Shown here: positions 1 to 10,380 of the stretch, one piece after another
How positions within the stretch are numbered: position 1 is the first letter of the stretch
Layout: every line of letters begins with the position of its first letter
From: Notamacropus eugenii
Taxonomy: Eukaryota; Chordata; Mammalia; Diprotodontia; Macropodidae
DNA: 64,000 nucleotides
Direction of reading: 5' to 3'
Assembly (NCBI RefSeq): GCF_028372415.1
Contig: NC_092873.1
Location: 357,024,128-357,088,127 of the forward strand
Translations under genes and position numbers: made by a program
The notes under the pieces: model-generated
The model's input: the letters and a program-made list of their open reading frames with translations, nothing else
The model's database searches: none
What the model was told of the DNA's origin: nothing

Positions 1-655
1 AAACTATGCATATCATTTGATCCTGATTTTTTAAAAAGGAAAAGGACCTATATTTACAAAAATATTTACAGCAGCTCTTGGGGATGGTAAAGAATTGGAC
101 ATTGGCTGAACAATGTGGTATATGATTGTAATGGAATACTATTGTGCTATTAGAAATGATGAGCAGGATGCTTTCAGAAAATCCTGAGGAGACATATTCA
201 CTGAAGAAAAGCAAAGTAAGTAGAACCAGGAGAACATTTTACATAGTAAAATGGTATAGTATCAAATGGTATAGTCTTCCAATGGTATAGTCTCAAAAAC
301 CCCTTCCTCAGAATCTATGAATAGAATGGTGACTCCCTAAGACAAACTAAAATTGCTAGTACTACAGCAATCTACCTCCAGAGAAAGAACTGATGGAGTA
401 TGAATGCATGTCAAAGCACATTTAAAAAAAAAAAACTTTTTCTTTTTTTTGGCCTGTGTTTTCTTTCACAACATTGCTAATATGGAGATATGTTTTGCAT
501 GACTGCAGTTATTCATTCTATCAAATTGCTAGCCTTCTCAAGAAGGTTGGGAAAGGAGGAAAGGAGAGAATTTGGAACTCAAATTTTAAATAAATGAATG
601 CTAAAATTATTTTTACATTTAATTAAAAGTAAAATATAAACATTTAAAAATTAAA
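1..655 (+). mobile_element. L1 LINE, 3' end (ORF2 C-terminus and 3' UTR)
   Basis: This is a decayed L1 fragment that enters from outside the window. It starts in the last part of ORF2 and runs through the 3' UTR to an A-rich end. The order of segments (the ORF2 stretch ending in the AATGATGAGCAGG motif, the AGAGAAAGAACTGATGGAGT block, the TTTGGAACTCAAA block, the A-rich end) is the same as in the copy at 50.28-50.93 kb and, reversed, at 8.8-9.5 kb. No coding capacity remains. Confidence 0.85.
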
Positions 656-1030
656 AAAATAACTTAATAAAACCATCCAAATCATAAAAAAGGAAAAACG
701 GTCTTTTGACAAACACGAAGGAACTGCATGCCATGATAGCCAGTCGCCACTTCTATAGTGACTATGATATGGCAACTCTGAACTATGATATGACATAAAA
801 GCAGATGAAATTGACCCATGAGAAAGCTTAAGTCACTCACGTGGCCAACTTTTTGAATAATGAGTGCCTGGAGACTACTCTACACAAATGAAGAAAAACT
901 AGGAGTAATTCTTAAACAGAAGACTGAATAAATATTAACAAGAAAGGAGATCAATTTGTCTATTCAAATAAAAATATTTGACCTGACAAATGTCACTGAC
1001 TGATTTGATAATCATATTTTCTGTCATGAA
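656..1030. other. AT-rich spacer, nothing recognised
   Basis: Between the L1 end and the pseudogene promoter I see no open frame, repeat or gene. A short imperfect duplication of an ACTATGATATG unit lies at about 759-798. Confidence 0.5.
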
Positions 1031-1095
1031 AATGAAAAACAAAAGAATTACTTTGACTTGCTGGAATCTTCATAGAATAGTGGAGCCTAAAAGAT
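1031..1095 (+). promoter_or_regulatory. Decayed KRTAP promoter
   Basis: The stretch lines up with the proximal promoters of the KRTAP genes at 7699 and 62113. An AAAAACAAAAGAATTA segment (1035-1050) stands where the live genes have ACAATAACAAGGAAATAA. About 36 bases further on, CCTAAAAG (1086-1093) stands where 62113 has TATATAAG. The 5' UTR that follows (1141-1176) is nearly identical to that of the 62113 gene. The TATA box has therefore been lost as well as the start codon. Confidence 0.55.
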
Positions 1096-1176
1096 CCCCC
1101 TAACAAAATAGAAAATGTGAGACTGAAGTGTCTCAGTCACCTTGAAAGACACCCAGAAGCTCAACCCACCAAAACC

Positions 1177-1470
1177 ATAGCCAATGCCTGCTGTGGCTTC
1201 ACTTGCTCTGACTTGAGCTGTGGCCCCAGCTGCTGCTGCTTCAAGTCAATCCACTGACAGACCCCCTGTAGGATCAACTGTTATTAGCCCACCTTCACTG
1301 TCTTCACCTGCTGCCACCCCAGTTGCTGTATGTCCAGCTGCTGCCAACCTTACTGCCAGTCAAGCTACCATGTGTCCAGGTACTGCCAGTTCTGTTGCTG
1401 TCCTACCTGCTGCCAGACCATTTGCTTCAGAACCATCTGCTGCCACCCAATCTGCTGTAGATTCCTCTGA
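1177..1470 (+). pseudogene. KRTAP pseudogene (ultra-high-sulfur, 4/9 type)
   Basis: This was a keratin-associated protein gene encoding a hair matrix protein of about 97 residues. The start codon reads ATA at 1177 in the position where the intact paralogs have ATG inside ACCATGG. From there one frame runs without any indel to a terminal TGA at 1468-1470, giving typical pentads such as [10 protein letters not shown] and PTCCQ. Two in-frame stops interrupt it: TGA at 1255-1257 and TAG at 1285-1287, the latter where the paralog at 7699 has an AGG arginine codon. Several cysteines are also replaced by Tyr, Phe or Arg. The 5' UTR is closest to that of the 62113 gene. Start loss, stops and promoter decay together say it is dead. 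An 87-residue alanine- and serine-rich frame starting at 1220 is only a shadow. Confidence 0.88.
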
Positions 1471-1823
1471 TGCTGACCTCTGAGACCTGTGTGCATTTGC
1501 TCACTGTCCCCAACTCATCCCAGATAGGCATTAGTTGCCTTTCTTCTATGGATCTGCTTTCTAAGTAGATGTCATGTATGACAGTTATATGTTGACCTGT
1601 GAAAGATCCCTTTGGAAACTTACACCATAGACTGGGTATTCAGGTTGAAGCCTCAGTCCAAACCATCATCTCAAGTGGAAGAAATCAAATGCCCTATTTC
1701 CGAATACCTCCCTCTACTTCCCCCAGCTGCTTAAAAATGTGACTATGCTAAAGCATACTAGCTTTAGAACTACAGAAAGTGCTCTCCACATCAATACCAG
1801 TATTTATAAATGTGTACAGTGGT

Positions 1824-1948
1824 TTGTATTTTCTGGATTTAGTCCTCTTTCATCTGCCAGCTGAAACTGATTAAAGCAAAGAAAACAGAGATATTATTAA
1901 ACAGTAGGAATATAGTAATATGAAGAGGACTAAATCCAGAAAATACAA
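1824..1948. repeat. Perfect 26-bp inverted repeat, 73-nt loop
   Basis: Bases 1824-1849 and 1923-1948 are exact reverse complements of each other (core CTGGATTTAGTCCTC and its complement). They lie in the 3' flank of the KRTAP pseudogene, next to the possible poly(A) signal ATTAAA at 1870-1875. As RNA this would fold into a long hairpin. It looks like an inverted templated duplication, not part of a known transposon. Confidence 0.8.
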
Positions 1949-2076
1949 GCATGTCCAGTGATTTTCTCTCTCCAGCTTGTGATAGTCTTTTGAGAGACCA
2001 TTGAACCTTGAATTGTCTCTAAGAACACTATTTTTCATATCAATAACATTTGCTTGTCTAGAGAATATGTATTCTT

Positions 2077-2866
2077 TTAAAATAATTTATTTTTTTCAAA
2101 ATTTTTTAAAAAATTATATTTAGTTTTCAGCATTCATTTTCACAAGATTTTGGGTTCCAAATTTTCTCCTCATCTCTCCCCTTCCCCCACCCTGAGATGG
2201 TAGATTACACCTTCCTCCAGTTGGCCCTCCCCTTTACTATCCCCCCTCTTATCTCCTTCCCCTTTACTTTACTGAAGGGAAGATAAATTTCTATACCCCA
2301 CTGCCTGTATATCTTATTTCCCAGTTGCATGTAAAAACAATTTTTAACATTTGTTTTGAAAACTTTGAGCTCCAAATTTTCTCCCTTCTTCCCTCCCCAC
2401 TCACTCCCAATGACAAAACAAGCATTTCAATATAGGTTATATATGTGCAGTTATGCAAAACACCTCCGTAATAGTCATGTTGTGAAAGACTAACTATATT
2501 TCCCTCTATGCTATCCCTCTTCCCAGTTATTTTATTTTCTCCTTTGACCCTGTCCCTTTTCTAAAGTGTTTGCTTCTGATTACCTCTTCCCCCAATCTAC
2601 TCTCTCTCTTCTGTCTTCCTCCCTACATCTTACCCCCTTCCCCCCTACTTTCCTGTAGGGTAAGACATCCCATTCCCTCTTTAAACCAAATCCAATGCAA
2701 ATATGGTTCACTCATTCCTTCTCACCTCCCCTCTCTCCCATTCCATTGTGAAATATTTTTCTTGCCTCTTTTATGTGAGATAATTTACCTGATTCTATCT
2801 CTCCTTTTCTCTTGCTCCCAATATATTCCTCTCTCATCCTTTAATTTTATTTTAAAAATATCATAC

Positions 2867-2932
<66 letters not shown>

Positions 2933-4724
2933 GTCCTACAACTACTCTAATATTGAGAAAAGTCTCATGGGTTGCAAATATCATCTTTCCATGTACACAT
3001 GTAAACAGCTCAACTTTAATAAATCTCTTACGATTTCTCTTTCCTGTTTACATTTTCATACTTCTCTTGATTCTTGTATTTGGAAGTCAAATTTTCTATT
3101 CAGCTCTGGTATTTTCATCAAGAATGCTTGAAAGTACTCTATTTCATTGAAATTCCATTTTTCTCCTGAGAGATTGTACTCAGTTTTGTTAGGTAGGTGA
3201 TTCTTCATTTTAAGCCTAGCTCCTCTGACCTCCAGAATATCATATTCTAAGCCCTTCAGTCCTTTAATGTAGAAGCTACTAGGTCTTGCATTAGCCTGAT
3301 TGCATTTTCACAATACTCAAATTGTTTCTTTCTGGCTGCTTGCAATATTTTCTCTTTAACATGGGAACTCTGGAATTTGGCTACAATATTCCTAGAAGTT
3401 TTCTTTTTAGTATCTCTTTCCAGAGGCAATTGGTGGATTCTTTCCACTTCTATTTTACCCACTTGTTCTAGAATATCAGGGTAGCTTTCCTTGATAATTT
3501 CTTGGAAGATGATGTCTAGGCTCTTTTTTTGATCATGAATTTCAGGTAATCCAATGATTTTTAAATGATCTCTCCTGGATCTGTTTTCCAGGTTAGTGGT
3601 TTTTCCAATGAGATATTTCACACTGTCTTCTATTTTTTCATTCTTTTAGTTCTGTTTTATAATTTCTTGATTTCTTATAAAGTCATTAGCTTCCATTTGC
3701 TCCATTCTAATTTTTAAGGAATTATTTTCTTCAGTGAGATTTAGGACCTCCTTTTCCATTTGGCCAATTCTGTTTTTTAAGGCATTCTTCTCCTCACTGA
3801 CTCTTTGGGTTTCTTTTGCTATTTGTGTTAGTCTATTTTTTAAAGTGTTATTTTCTTCAGTATTTTTTTGGGTCTCCTTTATCATGTGGTTCACTCATTT
3901 TTTATGATTTTCTTGCATCACTCTTATTTCTCTTCCCAATTTTTTGTCTACTTCTATTACTTGATTTTCAAAATCCTTTTTGAGCCTTAGGTTGAGACCA
4001 ATTCATATTCCTCTTGAAGACTTTTGATGTAGGAGTTTTAACACTGCTCTCCTCCTCTGATTGTATCCCCTGATCTTCCTTGTCACCAAAGTAAGATTCT
4101 ATAGTCTGAGTTCTTTTATGATGTTTATTCATTCCCAGACAAACACTTCACTTTCTAACTCTTTGTCAAGGTATAACTCTCCTTCCAGTGGAGGTGGGTG
4201 TGGGTATACTGTCCCAGGCTTCAAGGATTCCCTACTGTCTGTGGACCCAGAGTTCTGGAAGCAGCCTCTGCCATTGCGGCCACTGCCATAGCTGCTACCA
4301 CTGCTGCTATCAGCCACTGCCACCACCCCCACTGTCTTGGGGCTGGGACTAGACCTGGCCAGTCTGCTAACTACTCCTTCATCCAGGTCCTACAGAGTTT
4401 TCCCACTGACCTTCCTGGTGTTTGTGGGTTGAGCAATCCAGAAAGAGTCTCAGCTGCCAGTGATTCAGTTCCCCTGCTCCTGCCCACCTGTGGGTGTCAC
4501 ACTGTGCTCTGCTCCCTGCCTGGTGTGAAAGATCCTTCCTGTCAACTTTCCAGGTTATTTTGGGCTGGGGATCTGTTTCACTCTGTCATTTTGTGGGTTC
4601 TGTAGCTCTAAAATTTGTTTGCAGTCATTTTTACAGGTATTTGGAGGACTTTGCAGGAGAGCTCAGGGAAGTCCCTACTTTTACTCTGCCTTCTTGGCTC
4701 CACACCTTAAAATAATGTATTTCT
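2077..4724 (-). mobile_element. HAL1 (half-L1) element, nearly full length, with target duplication
   Basis: The element is 2093-4708 on the minus strand. A 16-nt target duplication with one mismatch flanks it (2077-2092 and 4709-4724, TTAAAATAATKTATTT). The 5' end has the L1-type GGAGCCAAGAAGGCAGAGTA start. An ORF1 region follows (about 3.2-4.0 kb), then a 3' UTR of about 1.1 kb. No ORF2 is present, which defines HAL1. ORF1 survives as pieces: 3646-3894 encodes coiled-coil heptads, and 3256-3621 encodes the RNA-binding part with LENRSRRDHLKIIGLPE. Stops and small indels make it an old, inactive copy. A tetranucleotide microsatellite has grown within its 3' UTR. Confidence 0.85.
2867..2931. 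repeat. (ATCT)n microsatellite
   Basis: About 16 units of ATCT. They sit at the position in the HAL1 3' UTR where other copies in the window carry TG-rich runs (24.76-24.80, 38.79-38.83, 59.84-59.87 kb). Confidence 0.95.
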
Positions 4725-6460
4725 TCTCTTCTTCCAAGTTGTCCTTTGTTTCATTGTATTTGGATTACCAGTCAGTTGTTTTTTGTTTCCTTCCCTTTGA
4801 AGAGATTTGCCACTGTGGATTCATATTTTTTGCATTTTGCAAATTATTTCTGCTATGCAGACCAGAATTTCTGCCATTTGTGACCTTCTAACTTTTCTCA
4901 AGATTCTGATTTATATCATGAACAATTCTGAAATATCTTGCTGCATTTTCATGCTCTCTCAGGATTTTACAGTGCTCTGTTTTCATGAGGTATTGCTTTA
5001 ATTTCCTTTCCCTTACCATTTTTAGAGGTTTGCAATCTTCCCTATGGTTGGGTGATCATCTTCCCTTCTAATTTTAATGCCTTTGTTGATTTATGTGTAT
5101 TCTGCGTTAAGTGAATTTTCTTCCTTTTGAAATCTTTTATTTCCATCACTCACTTTCTGACTTTTCCCTCTTTGATGGAAGATAGTCCTCAAAGCTTGGA
5201 TTTCAATTCTCTCTCAGCCTCCACTGACATGCCAGACTTTGTTTTTCACAATAACTGCCTCATATGATTTATGGGAACACAAGACTGACCTTAGCTATAT
5301 TTTAGTTCCCTTTCCTTCAGTACCAGTATATGCACACACATGTTGGCCCCCTGCCCTCATTCCTGCCATTCTTTAGGTCTGTAGTTAGGCTGAATCACAT
5401 CTGTCATTTTTTCCCCCCAGGTTGGGGGAAGGAGAGGTGGAGATCCTGGGCAGAGCTTCCATAACTTTGGAGTCCTTAATTTGGGGGTTACTCTAGACAG
5501 CAAAAAATCCCAACCTACCCCCATATCTTGTTATCCTTCACATGTAGAAGTGTAAAATTGATGCCTTCTTCTTGATGAAATAGGACAAAAGGCAAAAGGC
5601 AGGAGTGGCAGAGACTTTTCAGCAGTAGATAAATCAATGAATGAGCCTCAAAGCATAAGACCATGGGTCAAATTTATTTATCTGCTAGAATTTGGAGGCT
5701 TAATGAGGGAGGGGTACTGACTGGTAGTGTCGTACTTTAGCACTGTACTCTGTTAATTCATAAGGTATTGACCTTGCAGAACTTCTTACTTTCTTGTCTT
5801 TTTTATTTTGGCTCTTAATATGCTACTTCTAATGTATGATTTCTTTTGTAGAGTTTTTTTTTTTTTGAGAGCTAATGGGAACTAGAGAAAATGACTAATT
5901 CTCCATCTTGTTTATCATATGACTCAGAAGTCAAAACTTTCTCTTCAACCTGGTTATACATCACTAGGGGATATTATTTCATTAAAAATGGTTGATGAAA
6001 TAAAAAAATAAACTTAAATTTAATTTTGGAAAATTCAAATGATCAATTATAACTAGTTTAGTCTTATTTTTGTTTGTTGATTGCAGAGGTATTTTTGGAA
6101 ACCAAAGTGAATCCGTTTGAGAAACATACCATTTCTTATAGTACTTTTGATTTCCATGGAAAAGGAAGTTTATTCAAACTTTAAGCTCACTTTTCCTTAG
6201 GTTCAAATGCAGCAAGGAGCATAATTATGTTACCCATCTGTGTAATGAGCCTAAACTGACTGATAATGAAAGTGGCAAATTACTCCCATGTTAATCGCTG
6301 ATATTTGCTCACTCAAAATTAACCTGGCTTAAGAATACAATAATAAATAATTTTAATAAATATTTAACAATATTGTTGATCATTGGACAGATCAAGAAAG
6401 TTCTTACATAAAAAATGGTACCTGATCTGTATGTTGAGGAAAACTAAGGATTCTGTGAGT
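4725..6460. other. Intergenic, no gene recognised
   Basis: AT-rich sequence follows the HAL1. At 4725-5260 it is pyrimidine-rich and transposon-like, but I cannot assign a family. A G-rich patch at 5416-5440 has no recognisable function. I see no credible coding region. Confidence 0.5.
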
Positions 6461-6464
6461 CATA

Positions 6465-6830
6465 GGTGAGTTGGGAGAACATTCCAGGCATAGGTAGAGG
6501 ATTAGGTAGCCTACATCAAGACACAAATGGAGAAGGTTCACTGTCATTTATATAGAAAAGGAAGCAGGCCAATTTAGATGGAATGTTGGATACATGAAGA
6601 GGAATAATGTGGAATCAAGTTGGAGATAGACTGTGCAGGAATTTAAGTGTCAATGAGAAGAGTTCATATTTTATAATAGAAGCAAAAGGGAGGCAATGAA
6701 GATCCTTGACCATGGTCAGACCTGTACATTAGGAATATTATCTTCACAGCTGTGTAGGGGGAGAGACAATTTTGAGACTGGAAAAAAAACAAGAAATATA
6801 TGTTCATTTTGACTCATTTTGGACAGGGGT
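6465..6830 (+). repeat. Old dispersed repeat (long marsupial family, 3' part)
   Basis: The segment runs from the ACATTCCAGGCAT block, through AATTTAAGTGTC...GTTCATATTTTAT, to ATGGTCAGACCTGTACATTAG and CAGCTGTGTAGGGG. The beginning of this part recurs near 63.9 kb, where it follows a THER/MIR-like 5' part also seen at 11.73 and 43.03 kb. It is non-coding. I know the sequence pattern as a common interspersed repeat but cannot give it a reliable name. Confidence 0.55.
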
Positions 6831-6896
6831 TGTAGGGAGAATGGAGAGGTAGGGAAGGTAGTCAACAAAGGAGAGTGTCTCTCTGTCTCTATCTCT

Positions 6897-6985
6897 ATAC
6901 ACACATACACACAAGTCTGTGTGTATAATTCATATGTATTTGCATATATATATATAGTATGTATATGTGTGTATGTGTATCAACT
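6897..6985. repeat. Impure CA/TA microsatellite
   Basis: A run of mixed ACAC, TGTG and TATA dinucleotides ends the old dispersed repeat. Nothing coding is seen from here to the promoter at 7556. Confidence 0.7.
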
Positions 6986-7555
6986 AAACTGAGTCACATT
7001 TTTCCATTATCACTAATATTTCACAAAAGTCTACATGGAAGATCCTAAGTGTACTTGTAGCCAATCAAGGATTTATCTATTTCTGGATTCAGTTTAGTTA
7101 TGGAATCAGTGGGTCACTTACCAGTCACATTTTCTTACTCTCTTGAATACTTCTTAAAAATACTTCACTATGAGTCACACGATGATGCATAGGCAGGAGA
7201 GAGATCTGTGGGATTCTCTGCACAGTAGGAGAAGAAAATGAAGAAAAGAGAAACATAGTAAATAGACAAAATTCCATGAATAAATGAAAAGCAAATCATG
7301 ATTTAATAGAAAAGTTCACCATGCAGGGTTTTTTTGGCATATTTTTGTATGTATATTGTAGAGGGGGGAGGGTTTTATTTAGGCATAGGTTGGAGGTAAC
7401 TTCCAAGTCTGATATTCTCTGTTATTTAGGACTGTGAATTTAATGTCATATGTAGCAAATTAGATGAATCCTAAAGGGTTAAAGAAATAACTTCTTTTCC
7501 ATTATCAACACAAATTACATAATTTAAGGAGCATCTTTATTTCCCATCTCGCTAA

Positions 7556-7646
7556 ACAATAACAAGGAAATAAGTTGTTAGTGATAATGGTTGTCACTCA
7601 GAAATAGTATTTAAGAGGCTCAAGGAGCTGCAGGACTTTCAAACTC
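7556..7646 (+). promoter_or_regulatory. KRTAP core promoter of the 7699 gene
   Basis: The motif ACAATAACAAGGAAATAAG lies at 7556-7574, TATTTAAG (TATA-like) at 7608-7615, and GACTTTCAAACTC at 7634-7646. The last lies 19 bases after the TATA box, where transcription is expected to start. The same three parts with almost the same spacing precede the genes at 62113 and 18209. The factor that binds the first motif is unknown to me; the ACAAT core resembles a SOX/HMG site, but that is inference. Confidence 0.75.
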
Positions 7647-7698
7647 AAGTTACTCACTCACCTGGAAACAAACTCAGAAACTCAATCCACCAACCACC

Positions 7699-8316
7699 AT
7701 GGTCAGCTCCTGTTGTGGCTCCACCTGCTCTGGTCAGAGCTGTGGCTCTGGTTGTTGTGCCCCCTGCTGTTGCCGCACTGCCTGCTGCTTCAGGCCTCCC
7801 TGCTACCAGAGCACCTGCTGCAGGACCAACTGTTACAGGCCCACCTGCGTTGTGTCCACCTGCTGCCGCCCCAGCTACTGTGGATCGAGCTGCTGCCAGC
7901 CCTGCTGCCGCCCCAGCTGCTGTCTGACCAGCTGCTGCCAGCCCTGCTGCCGCCCCAGCTGCTGCCAGACCACCTGCTGCAGAACCACCTGCTGCCGCCC
8001 CAGCTGCTGCCAGACCAGCTGCTGCCAGCCCTGCTGCCGCCCCAGCTGCTGTCTGACCAGCTGCTGCCAGCCCTGCTGCCGCCCTAGCTGCTGTGGGTCC
8101 AGCTGTTGCCAGCCAAGCTGCTGCAGACCAAGGTGCTGTCAGTCTGTTTGTTGCCAACCAACCTGCTGCCGCCCCAGCTGCTGTGCGTCTAGTTGCTCCC
8201 GGCCATGCTGTCGACCCAGTTGCTGTATTTCTAGCTGTTGCCAGCCCTGCTGCCGTCCCACCTGCTGCCAGACCACTTGCTGCCGCCCAGTCTGCTGTGG
8301 CTCCTCCTGTTGCTGA
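7699..8316 (+). CDS. Keratin-associated protein, ultra-high-sulfur (KRTAP4/9 type), 205 aa
   Basis: This intact single-exon gene encodes a hair matrix protein that forms disulfide bridges with hair keratins and other KRTAPs in the cortex or cuticle. Of 205 residues, 78 are cysteine (38%). Residues 1-50 form a family-specific head ([20 protein letters not shown] onward, with FRPPCYQ and YRPTC). The remainder is pentads of the forms [15 protein letters not shown] and CCGSS. A block of 43 codons is nearly duplicated: the LTSCC codons at about 7921 and 8050 are 129 bases apart. The start is set by ACCATGG, which all intact paralogs share. It has its own promoter and poly(A) signal and is not part of an operon. 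Long frames on the other strand and in other frames (alanine- and leucine-rich) are shadows of the TGC repeats. The choice between KRTAP4 and KRTAP9 subfamily is unsure. Confidence 0.93.
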   Translation: MVSSCCGSTCSGQSCGSGCCAPCCCRTACCFRPPCYQSTCCRTNCYRPTCVVSTCCRPSYCGSSCCQPCCRPSCCLTSCCQPCCRPSCCQTTCCRTTCCRPSCCQTSCCQPCCRPSCCLTSCCQPCCRPSCCGSSCCQPSCCRPRCCQSVCCQPTCCRPSCCASSCSRPCCRPSCCISSCCQPCCRPTCCQTTCCRPVCCGSSCC

Positions 8317-8729
8317 GTTCCCGCTTCTTCATATATCTGCTCACTATTTCCATTCTTCTCCAGACTAATATAGTTTCCTCAAATGTACTAACATGGCAAA
8401 ATTATTGATGACATCATATTATAAGTCAATGTACCTGCAACCAGTGTGGAAAACTTAATTCCTTTTATTCTCTGTCTCAGTCTGGTTAAATTAGTATCTT
8501 CTGTTTTCTCCAGCACCATAGGAATGAAACTTTTAATGCTTAATGTGTCAGCTATGAAGGTTCAAACCTTACATTCTGAACCATAACAAATATTCAAGAA
8601 GAAGAGCAGTTTCAAAGTAGAACTTTAACTTCCAGTTACCAAGTCATCAAGTCCTTAGAATGGTCAGGTTTTCATCTCTGATACCTCTACTTTATAGTTT
8701 TATAGTGTCTTGTTGCTTGTGTGTTTCCT

Positions 8730-8735
8730 AATAAA
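8730..8735 (+). other. Poly(A) signal AATAAA of the 7699 gene
   Basis: An AATAAA lies 414 bases after the stop, giving a 3' UTR close in length to that of the 62113 gene (about 455). An L1 3' end begins about 70 bases further on, so it marks the edge of the gene. Confidence 0.75.
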
Positions 8736-8805
8736 ACTTTACTTAATCATATTGAAAATTGTGGGTGTTACTAATAATTTCTTGAGTATTCCTTAAAGGT
8801 TATTC

Positions 8806-9500
8806 TTTTTACTTTAATAATATTTTATTTTTCCCCAATTACATGTTCAAACAATTTTAATTTTTTTTAAGTTTTGAATTTCATCTATTCCTCCCTCCTC
8901 TTGCTTTTCTCCGAGACCATAAGCGATTTGATGTATGTTTTATATATACATATATATGTATATATGCAATTATATAATACATTTCCATATTAGCCATTTT
9001 GTACAAGATGATGAACAAAAAGATAAAAAAAGAATGAAATAAAGGGAAAAATAGTATGCTTCTGTCAATATTCAAATAATATCAGTTTTTTTTCCTCTGA
9101 AGGTGGATAGCATGTTTCATCATGGGCCCTTTAGAATTATCTTGGATCATTGTATTGTTGAGAATAGGTAACTCTTTCACTATTCTTCATAGTACAATAT
9201 TGCTCTTCCTGTGTACAATGTTCTGTTTCTGCTCACTTCACTTTGCATCAGTTCACGTAAGACCTCTCAGGTTTTTCCGAGAGCATCCTGCTCTTCATTT
9301 CTTATAACACAACAGTATTCCATCACAATCATAGACCATAATTTGATCAACCATTCCCCAATTGATGAGTATGCCCTTAATTTCCAATTCATAGTCACAA
9401 CAAAAAGAGCAGCTATAAACATTTTTGTACAAGTAGAACCTTTTCCCTCATAAAAGATTCTTAATCAATTATCATTTCTTTGAGTAGAAGAGTACACATT
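8806..9500 (-). mobile_element. L1 LINE 3' end
   Basis: A minus-strand L1 fragment runs from the 3' end (8806) through the 3' UTR into the end of ORF2 near 9500. It contains the reverse complements of the blocks seen at 1-655, for example the one ending in CATTCCCCAATTGATGAGTA. It is 5'-truncated and decayed. Confidence 0.85.
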
Positions 9501-10380
9501 TCTGTAGCGCTGATATTTTAAAGAATGATATGCTGGGCTAGAACAACAATTCAGTCAAGCCAGCATTCTTTCAATGAGTGGCCTTGCAGGAAATCCTATT
9601 TAATAGGCCTGAATGGAGGTTTTGCATGATTGGGGAATAGGTATATTTGTTGGCTTGGTATGACTGATGAATGAATATGTTTGATTGATGTGTGTGATTG
9701 ATAGACAGGTGTGGTAAGTGATCAGTGGGTGATTAGATGCCACCCACAGGGCAGGCAAGCCAATTTAACAGAAAAGCATTCTGTGGAGAATCAGGAGGTA
9801 GGCTGAGACTGTACCAGGTAAGTAATGTCACTACTCTCACTTCAACTAATACCTCTCCTTAAAGCCTGATGGAGATAGCCTAGAATTCTAAGCCCAAGAA
9901 CTCTGGAAATACCAGTCCCCAACCTCCAGATTACATAGCATCCTTCCAGCTCAGCCCTTATCTTCTAGGGATTTACCCCTTGTGAAGATGAAATGTGGCA
10001 ACTGCCTCTATAAGTAATACAGTAGTGACCTCCTCAGCATCCATAGCTACTGAAGACTTGAAAAAGAAAACTCACCATTAAAGTCCAGTTTTTGTCACTG
10101 TCAAAAAAATTCAATAACATGAAGATGAGTTTATCAGTGAAAATAACATTAAATAGGGTACATTATTAGCTTATTTGATCTTGAATCCCGAGGACCGTGG
10201 GGCCTTTAAATATTTTTTTGCAGTTTAAACCTACATGTGTTTGCTTTCTCTCTTAGAATGTGAGTGAGTTCTTTAAAGCATGAACTGTCTTGGTTTCTAT
10301 TTTCATTCTGAGGTCTTAGAATTCTGCTTCACACATATTAATTACTTGATAAATATATCTACATTCATTCATGGTAAATG
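9501..10380. other. Intergenic, no gene recognised
   Basis: I find no open frame longer than chance. A TGATTGATTG-rich patch lies at about 9660-9710. The origin is unknown; an old repeat is possible. Confidence 0.5.

Noticed and set aside
7654-8368. Alanine- and leucine-rich frames overlapping the 7699 gene in other frames and on the minus strand
   Set aside because: TGC-rich KRTAP repeats keep all frames open; the same shadows appear at 17534-18227, 49719-50357 and 62014-62501.
9501-10380. Possible LTR-type sequence
   Set aside because: No matching pair, TG...CA ends, primer site or coding remnant could be found, so no element is called.
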